Part shown: positions 17,803 through 26,169 of the stretch, in pieces
How the letters are laid out: the number at the start of each line of letters is the position of its first letter
Numbering within the stretch: position 1 is the stretch's first letter
NCBI RefSeq assembly: GCF_002162375.1
Contig: NZ_CP021425.1
Coordinates: 989,501-1,053,500, forward strand
Length of the DNA stretch: 64,000 bases
Origin: Oleiphilus messinensis
GTDB taxonomy: Bacteria; Pseudomonadota; Gammaproteobacteria; Pseudomonadales; Oleiphilaceae
Direction: 5' to 3'
Program-made: the position numbers and the translations under genes
The notes under the pieces: model-generated
Database searches by the model: none
The model's input: only the letters and a program-made list of their open reading frames with translations
Told to the model about the DNA's origin: nothing

Positions 17803-20800
17803 ATGGCAAGTTCAGCCTCTATTGATTTAGTCCAACAGGCATATATTGCCTACTACGGCCGCCCGGCCGACCAAGCGGGCCTGGAATTCTGGTGCCAGGA
17901 GCTTGATAACAACGGTGGTGACCTGACTGCAATTGTTGACGCATTTGCAAACTCTGATGAATACGCTGCGTACCTGGGCGACCTGGCCCTGGAAGAGCGC
18001 TTGAATGCCATTTACCAAAATGCATTTAACCGTGACGGCGACGCAGACGGTATCGCATTCTGGCAAGAGTCTATCGAAAACGGCACTATCTCTGCAGCAC
18101 AAGCTTCTTTGGCTATTCTGCAAGGTGGTATCGACGCGGGTGACCCAGATGCAACAGTTGTTGCGAACAAGGTTGCTGTTGCTAAAGATTTCACCACAGC
18201 AATCACTGGCGTTGAATACGGTGCTGAGCAAGTAGCCGATGCACGTGCACTGGTCGCTGCAGTGGATGGTACAGACGAATCTGTTGATGCAGCTGCTGGC
18301 GCAATTGACACTTTCGTTGATGAATACAAAATTCCGGGTGTTGTTCCTGGGTTGAATGTGGCGTCTGAAGATGCAGCTGGCGCAGACTCTATGCGTTTGA
18401 CTGGCGACAAAACTGTTCGCATCGACTTCACCGACCCAGAAGATCAAATCACTGGTGTTGACCTTAACGATAATGGCGTGATTGATCGTGACGGCGTTGA
18501 AAACAACAGCCCTCTGGATATCGATGGTTTCGAAATCGTTGATGCTTATGCACGTAACCCGCTGAACCAAGCTGATGAGCAAAACAACTTTACTGGCGAC
18601 ATCGATTTCGACGGTACTGGTTTTGCGGGCGACGGTGTAAACACCGACGGTAACATCTTCTTGGGTGGTCTGGGTGTTGATACTGCACTGGGCGGAATCG
18701 GTAACGACTTCCTGGCCGGCGGTGGTGTTGCACAAGGTCGTTTCGTATGGGACAGCCTGACCAACACATTCCTGCAAGATACCAAATACGGTACTACAGG
18801 CAACAACATTCCTTCTACTGCTGATTACCTTGCTGGTGGTCGTAACGCAGACTTCTTCTTCGCTGAGCTGTCTCTGCTGGATCCAACCGACGGTGATAAC
18901 CTGATTATCGACGGTGGTAACACCACTGATGACCGTGCAGCTGGCCAAGGCAACACTGACGCTGTAGGTCAATCTTCACAAGATTCTGACTGGTTGTTGA
19001 TTGAAGCAAGTGACGACGACGAAACGACTGTTATCGATCTGAACCCGGCACCTACTTTCCTGAGCGCAGGTGGTGAAGAGAACCAGTTCTTGAGCACTCG
19101 TTCTGGCGTTGGTATCACCATGTCAGAAGTTGAGCACATCAACGCTTCTGGTAACCTGTACGGCTTCCTGAACGACATGGACACCACTATCGGTGGTCGT
19201 GCGGGCGAAGGCCACGCGGGAGACGGTTCTTCTAACTACGGTCTGGGTTCTTCTGCTCAGCTGGATATCCGTGGTTCTTTGGCCGACAACATCATCATCG
19301 CAGGTTACGATAACGACCTGGTTGACGGTGAAGAAGGTAACGACATCCTGTTCGGTGGCGACCTGGCTTACATCCAAAACAACCCGAACGCAGCTGGCGT
19401 TGTAAACAACGGTGTTGACACCCTGATCGGTGGTACCGGTTCTGACCACGTTGTATTTGAACTGGACGGCGGTACTTACACTGGTGACGCGGCGGCAGCA
19501 GCAGCCGGTACTGACAGCGATACACTGTGGATTGAATCCAACGTAGCCGGTACTGCAACTGTTGCAGATCTGACTGCTGACGGCTGGTTGCGTATCGATC
19601 TGCGTGCGCCTGCACAGCAAGGTCAAGGCACTGGCGGTAACGAATCTGCTTCTCAGAGCCAAACCAACTCTACTTTGGCTGGCGCGGTAACTGGTTTCGA
19701 AAACGTTATTGCTACCGGTCTGGGTGCAATTGACTACCTGGCTTCCGGTACTAACAACCCAGAATTGAACTTCGACAACCAGCAAAACTACGCTGGCCTG
19801 GGCGACGTAAACCTGGATCTGCGCGGTTCTGACGGTGCAGACAACAACACTGACCACGGTCTGGGTTCACTGGTTTATGATGACGTTCACGTTGTTGATA
19901 ACCGTCTGTACGCAGATGCGGGTGACGACATCATCGAAGGTCGTAGAGGTAACGACTACCTGAGCGGTGGTGACGGTGCTGACCAGTTCATCTTCGCAAT
20001 CGATGGTGATGCAAAAGGTGATGACGTTGACGTAATTCACCGTCAAGCTGACGAAGACGGCGACGGCATCTGGGACGGCTCTAACGGTCAATTCGCAGAT
20101 GGCGGTTACGTACGTGACTTCGCAATCGGTGGTGATGCTTCTGTTTCCGGCGCATCTCTGACTCTGACAATCGACGATCCTGAAGAAGGCGTTGATTCTG
20201 AGCTGACCAACATTCCTCTGGAGTCTGTATCTCTGGTTGTTAATGGCGAAACCCTGACGCTGCAAACTGATGCGATGACTACAGTAACAACTGTTGCTGC
20301 ATTCGCTGCAGAAATCGAAGCGGCTATCGCAACTCAAGCAGCAGAAGACGGTTTTGACTTCCTTGAGTCTTTCTCTGTAACAGTATTCGATGACAACACC
20401 ATCGTAATCACTGATTCTGGCGACTCTACAATCGAAGAAGGCTCTTGGGGCTTCATCGACGGTCAATTGCCTGCGAACACTGACATCGTATTGCGCCAGG
20501 TTGCAGGTACGCCTGATCCGATCCAGCAAGAAGATCGTCTGATCTACAAAGCATACGAAGATCGTGCAGACAACGAAGCCGTTGACGACAATGCGATCAA
20601 AGGTTCTACCCTGTCTCTGGGTGACACTGCATACGCAGAAGACTTGGTAATCGACTTCTCTGAAGACGGTACCCGTATTGCTGAAAGCCAGAAGTACAAA
20701 ATTACCTTCACTAACCTGACGACTGAAGATGTCGTAACCATCACCATCAACGGTGTTGAGTACGAGTTGTGCGTTGGTAAAGATATCGATGGCAACCACA

Positions 20801-23800
20801 TCCCAGGTGAAGACACCACAACTGCAAGCCAGACGCAAATCCAGACTGCATTCATCGCGCGTATGGCTGATTTCATCAACTCCTTTATGGATGATGATAC
20901 TGCAGCAGGTAAGATCAATGCAGCTGATGCAAACGAAACCAGTCTGACAGTAGCTCAAGACCAGTATGACGGTGAAGAAACTGTATTCATCGACACTCCT
21001 GTTGTTGAGATTCAAAACCTGTCTGGTGGTGAAGCGGCGTCTTCTCACGTTGACAACATCTCTGCTCACCAAGTTCTGATCCTGGACTTCGACGGCCGTA
21101 ACAACGAGCTGGACGACCAAAACGTTCTGTTCTGGGGTGCGGAAGGTTACATCGACGAAGCGGGTGTTGCACACAACTCTCGTGCGATCCTGGAAACCGC
21201 TCTGGATGCGGGTGACACGCTGGTAGGTTCCGAAGCAATCGTTATCAATGCGGGTACTGATGACCTGGTTGGTGGTGATATCACTGCTGACGGTGACTTG
21301 GTTAACAGCATGACTGATCAAGGCATCTACGTTTCTGATTACAACCAGGTTGTATCCGCAACGATCGGTGAAAACTTCGCGCTGCACGGTGATGACCTGT
21401 TGATCGGTGGTCTGGGTAACGACACCATCTCTGGTGGTACTGGTGATGACCGTATCATCGTTTCTGCTGACGCTGTATCCGGTACAGACGTGGTAGACGG
21501 TGGTAAGGATCTGTACTACGTACGTACCGTTGGTCAAACCAAAGGCGAAATTGAAGTTCTGAACGCGTATGAAGCTGCACAGCGTGATGGCGACTCAGAC
21601 GTTGCTGAAATCGTTCTGGTTGAGCAGTTGGAAGAGTTTGCAAACGGTCTGGTTGGTGGTGCGGAATTCGTTCCTTACTTCCGTGATACCCTGTTGGCAC
21701 AACAAGATGACTTCCAGTCTGGTGTAACGACTTTCACCGTCACTCTGAACAACTATCAGGGTACAGGTTCCGGTATCATCCTGACTGAAGGTGGTGCAGG
21801 TACACTGACTATCGACGAAGACAATGACGGCGTTGCGGATCACACGACTCTGTTCACCAACTTCGAAAACATCCGTACTGTATCGGGTACTGGTCTGGCA
21901 ACTGCAGGTAACGGTCAGGGTAACGACACTCTGGATGTAACCTCTATGTCTACTGACTCAGACGGTATCACTTACAACCTGACTAACAACGATGTATTTG
22001 CTGGTAACGACACTATCGGCAAAGGTGAAGTCTGGGTTAACACGGGTGCTGGTTTCGATATTGATCCAACGGATGACAATAACGTTGAGCCAGATCCAAT
22101 CGATCCAGAAAACACGAACTACCAAGAGTATATTGTGCCTCTGGATTCCAACGTTGTTCTGTCTGTAGACGGTGTTGAGAATGTTGAAGCCGGTCTAGGC
22201 AACGACACCGTGTTCATCGATGAAACTGAAGCGGCTAAGAACAACCTGTTCTCTGCAAGCCAAGGTAACGATGCGCTGATCTACATGAACAATTACACTG
22301 GCATCTCTGGTGACCCTCTGAGTGCAGAGCCAATCGTAACCGTAGTCGTTAACTCTTCAACGGATACTGACCGCGTAGAAATGACTGCAGGTCGTGTTGG
22401 TAATATCACTGCAACGGATACCCTGAGCAGCGTTGAGTTCGTAAACTTCGAAGGTAACACTGCACAAGGCACGCTGGAAGACGATACGCTGGACGTGTCT
22501 GCACTGTCTACCGGTGCTGTTGTTGACTACACTGATGGCGATATCGACAACGCAGCTGGCGGAACAGAGCTGGTTATCGGTGGTATCACTCAGTTCGAAA
22601 ATGTTGAAGGTTCTGGCGGTAACGATTGGGTTCGTGTTGCTGATACGATGACCAATAGCCGTGAAGATGTAGCAAACGGTACCGAAGAAACGGATCTGAT
22701 CTTCGACTCCTTCATGAACTACGACATGCTGGATATGCGCGATGAGTCTATCGCTCCTCAACGTCTGTCTGTATCTGATCTGCGTACCATTGGCGAAAAT
22801 ACGGCTAACACGAACGATGAAGGTGATATTCCAGAGTCTGTAAACGTTAGCGAGTACACTTTCGATCTGGATTCCGGTACTGACACTGTTAGCTACTACA
22901 ACGAAACCGGCACTGTAGCAATCGCTCTGGACTTCTCTCTGGAGACTGGCGAATCTACTGGTGACCTGAACGTTATGGTTAACGACGACAGCGCTGATGA
23001 CATGATCGCTAACCCAACCACTTCAATGACTGACGCGGGCGACCGTATCGATCTGTTGAAAGGTGTTGAGCGTGTTGTTGCTTCTCAAGGCGAGAGCGTA
23101 ATCGACTTGACTAACGGCGAGAAGTTCCTGGGTGAGAACGAAACGTTCCTGATCCAGTACGGCAGCGACTCTGACGGTACTGATGATGCAGCAACCGGTA
23201 CTATTTCTCGTACTGTATTGTTGTCGAAAGTGAGCTCCGGTGAAGCTTCCGAGCCATTCTCCGGTCTGTCTCTGGTTGAGATCGTTGATAACGACCAAGA
23301 AGACTTTGGTGGTGAGACTGTTCCTGAAGCAATCGATGCAGAGTGGAACCGCATTGAAGGTTCTGACCGCAACGAGCGCGTGGAATTCACAGATGATCAG
23401 GCTTCAACTTCTCACATCGTGAACCTGCGTGGCGGTAACAACGAGGTGAACTACAACGAGAAAACTCGTGGTATCGAGTTGACCGTTGATGATTTGACCG
23501 ACGGTGTTTCCGAGTTGAGCATCCAGGCATTGAACACTGATGGTGTAGGTACGGGTATCGTTGACTCCATCACTTCATACAACAGCAACAACGTTGTAGC
23601 TGAAGGTGCACTGCGTATCGAAGCTTCTCAGTCTGATGATGACACCATTAACCTGGCAGGTCTGACTGACAATAACGCGTTCGTTCTGGGTAAATCTGAA
23701 GGTAACTCTGACGTTCTGGAAGTAACCTTCGGTGAAGGTGCTGACTCCGTCAACATGATCCTGACCGGTTTCGAAGTGTTACGTGACGGTGCTGGTGATG

Positions 23801-26085
23801 ACGTTTACACCGTTGAAGATCTGGATGGCTTCGCAGCGACCTTGGAACTGCGAGATAATCCAGACGCAGACCGTGATACTCTCAAGCTGACTAACGATTC
23901 CTTTGGTAATGTTACGCTGGCTAACGACATCGCAATGTCGATCACATCTGATCTGGAAATCGGTACTGGCCTGAGTGGCGATGGTATCGAAGAAGATCTG
24001 AACTTCTTCGGTGTTGACTGGACTATCCTGGACATCTCTGAAGTAACCAACCGTTCAGACCTGACTGCAACCTTCGTCGGTGCAGATGATACTCCAGAGA
24101 TCATTGTTGGAGATCTGGAAGATATCCTGGATATCAACGGTTTCGATCGTATTACCTTCAGCGATGCAACCACTGATTCTAACATCGTTCTGAACCTGGA
24201 TTCAGGTGAGATTCAGAACACCAACGGTGGTGAGCTGGTTGAGTTTGATGGTAATCAATTGGATCTGGCGAGCAAAGTAACTGCGGGCACTGACTTCACT
24301 GTTGAAGTGGTTGATACCAACGGTCGTGGTTCTGTTGTAATCGGTGGTGCGGGTAATGACGTGATCACTGGTGGCGGAAGCAATGATATCATCAGCGGTG
24401 GTGCAGGCAATGATATCCTCAACGGCGGCGACAATGTTGTTGAAGAGCATTCTTACACAATCGATGGTGATGGTCTGGCAGCAGGTGAAACTGCAACTCT
24501 GGACGGCTTCACTGTAACGCAAGGCGCGACTATCCGTGACGTAGTTGTTGCGGGTAACGATGCAGACGCAGTTGGTGCAGCATTTGTTCGTGAGTGGACT
24601 GCTAACCCATCCAGCTTCGCTAACGCTGACGACATCGCAAGCATCACTTACGATGAAGTTGAAAACTCCCTGATCGTTACCTTCAAGTCTAGCCTGGGTA
24701 ACGTAGAAGATACGCCTCTAGGTCAATTGACAGGCACTGCAGATTGGTTGCCTGTTGACCCAGCGGTACGTGACTTCTCTGGTAACGGTGATGATGTATT
24801 CGCAGGTGGCCAAGGCGTTGACGATATCCAAGGTGGTGCAGGTAGCGACACAATCGTTGTAGTTGGTGAAGTTGGTGCTGACGAATACGACGCGGCTTCC
24901 GGTGCGGCATTGAACTTCGATGCAACTGTTAGCGCAATTGTAAACGGTCAAGCAACATCTGATGTAAGCACTGACTCTTATGATGGTGGTGATGGTTCCG
25001 ATACTCTGGAAGTATGGGGTACTGCAGACTTCCGTGAAGCGGATCTGACTAACATCGAAACGATCAACATCCACTCTCAAGTTACTTTCTCTCAAGCACA
25101 ATTGGATGCATTGAATGAAAGTGTTGACGGTGGTCTGAGCTTCAACCTGTTGGACGAAGACAGCTTGTTGACTATCGTTGATGGTGCTATCAGCACTACA
25201 TACTCTCAGTTCGGTGGTGAAGGTGCACTGTCTGAAGCAGATCTGGATGCAACTTACCCAGGTGTAGCGGATACAGACACTGATACCGATACAGACACTG
25301 ATACCGATACAGACACTGATACCGATACTGATACCGATACAGACACTGATACCGATACAGACACTGATACCGATACCGATACCGATACCGATACTGATAC
25401 TGATACTGATACTGATCAGGATCTGGACGGTCTGGGTACTGACACTGAAGCAGCAACTTTCGATGCAGGCGCAGACGCATTTGCGTTTACTGACTCGTTC
25501 GGAGCGGCTAACAATGTCGTTATTCAGAACTGGGGTGCAGATGACTCTATCGAGTTCACTGGTGTAACAGCAGCAGACGTTGCGGCAGGCTTTACTACTG
25601 ACGGAACTAGCGCTACAGTTACCCTGAACAACAACGGTGTAGTAAGCACGGTTACATTTGAAGGTGTTGGTGGTTCAACCTTCACTGTTGATCAGTTCAA
25701 TGCGCTTGACGTAGGTGATATCGCTCCTGCTGAAGGTGACACTGGTAACGGTGGAGATCTGACTGATCAAAGCATTGATGGTCAAGGAACAGACACTACT
25801 GCAGCAACTATCGATGCAAGTACTGGTTCTTTCAACTTCACTGATCTGTTTGCAACTGCAAACAACGTGGAGATCGAAAACTTCGGTGCAGACGATCAGC
25901 TGAGCTTCAGCGGTGTGTCCATTGAAGACGTAGCAGCCGGCTTTACAACCGATGGTACCAGCGCAAGCGTTACTCTGAACAATAACGGTATTGTGAGTGA
26001 AGTAACCTTGGTTGGCGTAGGGGGATCTAGCTTCACTGTAGATCAGTTCAACGCTCTGACTGTTGGCGACATTGTTGTAGCCTAA
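17803..26085 (+). CDS. Giant RTX surface protein (2,760 aa) with N-terminal DUF4214; S-layer candidate
   Basis: No Sec signal peptide; strongly acidic and nearly cysteine-free (two seen), as expected for type I secretion. Residues 1-140 are a DUF4214 region with two half-motifs ('AYYGRPADQAGLEFW', 'FNRDGDADGIAFW'). Scattered RTX nonapeptides bind calcium, e.g. near 286-310, 490-520, 707-730, 1196-1220, 2177-2212 and 2328-2355. Between them lie long beta-rich stretches. Residues 2490-2538 are a pure Asp-Thr alternation. Two copies of a ~100-residue C-terminal domain follow (about 2542-2641 and 2659-2760), ending in 'GDIVVA'. Codon use is very biased (CTG, GGT, GAC, AAC, CGT), suggesting high expression. 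The T1SS at 1205-5892, SapC at 52434 and glycan genes support an S-layer or large adhesin role; which of the two is not decided. Confidence 0.88.
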   Translation: MASSASIDLVQQAYIAYYGRPADQAGLEFWCQELDNNGGDLTAIVDAFANSDEYAAYLGDLALEERLNAIYQNAFNRDGDADGIAFWQESIENGTISAAQASLAILQGGIDAGDPDATVVANKVAVAKDFTTAITGVEYGAEQVADARALVAAVDGTDESVDAAAGAIDTFVDEYKIPGVVPGLNVASEDAAGADSMRLTGDKTVRIDFTDPEDQITGVDLNDNGVIDRDGVENNSPLDIDGFEIVDAYARNPLNQADEQNNFTGDIDFDGTGFAGDGVNTDGNIFLGGLGVDTALGGIGNDFLAGGGVAQGRFVWDSLTNTFLQDTKYGTTGNNIPSTADYLAGGRNADFFFAELSLLDPTDGDNLIIDGGNTTDDRAAGQGNTDAVGQSSQDSDWLLIEASDDDETTVIDLNPAPTFLSAGGEENQFLSTRSGVGITMSEVEHINASGNLYGFLNDMDTTIGGRAGEGHAGDGSSNYGLGSSAQLDIRGSLADNIIIAGYDNDLVDGEEGNDILFGGDLAYIQNNPNAAGVVNNGVDTLIGGTGSDHVVFELDGGTYTGDAAAAAAGTDSDTLWIESNVAGTATVADLTADGWLRIDLRAPAQQGQGTGGNESASQSQTNSTLAGAVTGFENVIATGLGAIDYLASGTNNPELNFDNQQNYAGLGDVNLDLRGSDGADNNTDHGLGSLVYDDVHVVDNRLYADAGDDIIEGRRGNDYLSGGDGADQFIFAIDGDAKGDDVDVIHRQADEDGDGIWDGSNGQFADGGYVRDFAIGGDASVSGASLTLTIDDPEEGVDSELTNIPLESVSLVVNGETLTLQTDAMTTVTTVAAFAAEIEAAIATQAAEDGFDFLESFSVTVFDDNTIVITDSGDSTIEEGSWGFIDGQLPANTDIVLRQVAGTPDPIQQEDRLIYKAYEDRADNEAVDDNAIKGSTLSLGDTAYAEDLVIDFSEDGTRIAESQKYKITFTNLTTEDVVTITINGVEYELCVGKDIDGNHIPGEDTTTASQTQIQTAFIARMADFINSFMDDDTAAGKINAADANETSLTVAQDQYDGEETVFIDTPVVEIQNLSGGEAASSHVDNISAHQVLILDFDGRNNELDDQNVLFWGAEGYIDEAGVAHNSRAILETALDAGDTLVGSEAIVINAGTDDLVGGDITADGDLVNSMTDQGIYVSDYNQVVSATIGENFALHGDDLLIGGLGNDTISGGTGDDRIIVSADAVSGTDVVDGGKDLYYVRTVGQTKGEIEVLNAYEAAQRDGDSDVAEIVLVEQLEEFANGLVGGAEFVPYFRDTLLAQQDDFQSGVTTFTVTLNNYQGTGSGIILTEGGAGTLTIDEDNDGVADHTTLFTNFENIRTVSGTGLATAGNGQGNDTLDVTSMSTDSDGITYNLTNNDVFAGNDTIGKGEVWVNTGAGFDIDPTDDNNVEPDPIDPENTNYQEYIVPLDSNVVLSVDGVENVEAGLGNDTVFIDETEAAKNNLFSASQGNDALIYMNNYTGISGDPLSAEPIVTVVVNSSTDTDRVEMTAGRVGNITATDTLSSVEFVNFEGNTAQGTLEDDTLDVSALSTGAVVDYTDGDIDNAAGGTELVIGGITQFENVEGSGGNDWVRVADTMTNSREDVANGTEETDLIFDSFMNYDMLDMRDESIAPQRLSVSDLRTIGENTANTNDEGDIPESVNVSEYTFDLDSGTDTVSYYNETGTVAIALDFSLETGESTGDLNVMVNDDSADDMIANPTTSMTDAGDRIDLLKGVERVVASQGESVIDLTNGEKFLGENETFLIQYGSDSDGTDDAATGTISRTVLLSKVSSGEASEPFSGLSLVEIVDNDQEDFGGETVPEAIDAEWNRIEGSDRNERVEFTDDQASTSHIVNLRGGNNEVNYNEKTRGIELTVDDLTDGVSELSIQALNTDGVGTGIVDSITSYNSNNVVAEGALRIEASQSDDDTINLAGLTDNNAFVLGKSEGNSDVLEVTFGEGADSVNMILTGFEVLRDGAGDDVYTVEDLDGFAATLELRDNPDADRDTLKLTNDSFGNVTLANDIAMSITSDLEIGTGLSGDGIEEDLNFFGVDWTILDISEVTNRSDLTATFVGADDTPEIIVGDLEDILDINGFDRITFSDATTDSNIVLNLDSGEIQNTNGGELVEFDGNQLDLASKVTAGTDFTVEVVDTNGRGSVVIGGAGNDVITGGGSNDIISGGAGNDILNGGDNVVEEHSYTIDGDGLAAGETATLDGFTVTQGATIRDVVVAGNDADAVGAAFVREWTANPSSFANADDIASITYDEVENSLIVTFKSSLGNVEDTPLGQLTGTADWLPVDPAVRDFSGNGDDVFAGGQGVDDIQGGAGSDTIVVVGEVGADEYDAASGAALNFDATVSAIVNGQATSDVSTDSYDGGDGSDTLEVWGTADFREADLTNIETINIHSQVTFSQAQLDALNESVDGGLSFNLLDEDSLLTIVDGAISTTYSQFGGEGALSEADLDATYPGVADTDTDTDTDTDTDTDTDTDTDTDTDTDTDTDTDTDTDTDTDTDTDTDTDQDLDGLGTDTEAATFDAGADAFAFTDSFGAANNVVIQNWGADDSIEFTGVTAADVAAGFTTDGTSATVTLNNNGVVSTVTFEGVGGSTFTVDQFNALDVGDIAPAEGDTGNGGDLTDQSIDGQGTDTTAATIDASTGSFNFTDLFATANNVEIENFGADDQLSFSGVSIEDVAAGFTTDGTSASVTLNNNGIVSEVTLVGVGGSSFTVDQFNALTVGDIVVA
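25270..25416 (+). repeat. In-frame Asp-Thr tandem repeat (VNTR) in the giant gene
   Basis: 147 bases encode 49 residues of strict Asp-Thr alternation. At DNA level it has five copies of the 18-mer GATACAGACACTGATACC, interspersed with GATACC and GATACT hexamers. It separates the large RTX body from the two C-terminal domains. It is likely a flexible, possibly calcium-binding linker prone to length variation. Confidence 0.9.
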
Positions 26086-26095
26086 AAGTAGGAAA

Positions 26096-26120
26096 CCCGT
26101 GCTACAATCTGTAGCACGGG
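26096..26120 (+). terminator. Perfect hairpin between the giant gene and the next RTX gene
   Basis: CCCGTGCTAC (26096-26105), loop AATCT, GTAGCACGGG (26111-26120): a 10-bp perfect stem without a following T-tract. It starts 10 bases after the stop codon. It is more likely a 3'-end stabiliser or partial attenuator than a full terminator, since the next gene begins 49 bases later with no obvious promoter. Confidence 0.6.
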
Positions 26121-26169
26121 GTTCAAGCGAAACCTAAATATGTGATTAAAATCATAAAGGAATTTAGAA

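Noticed and set aside
25270-25416. Regularly spaced repeats considered as a CRISPR array
   Set aside because: The repeat is in frame, has no spacers and codes Asp-Thr; it is a protein VNTR.
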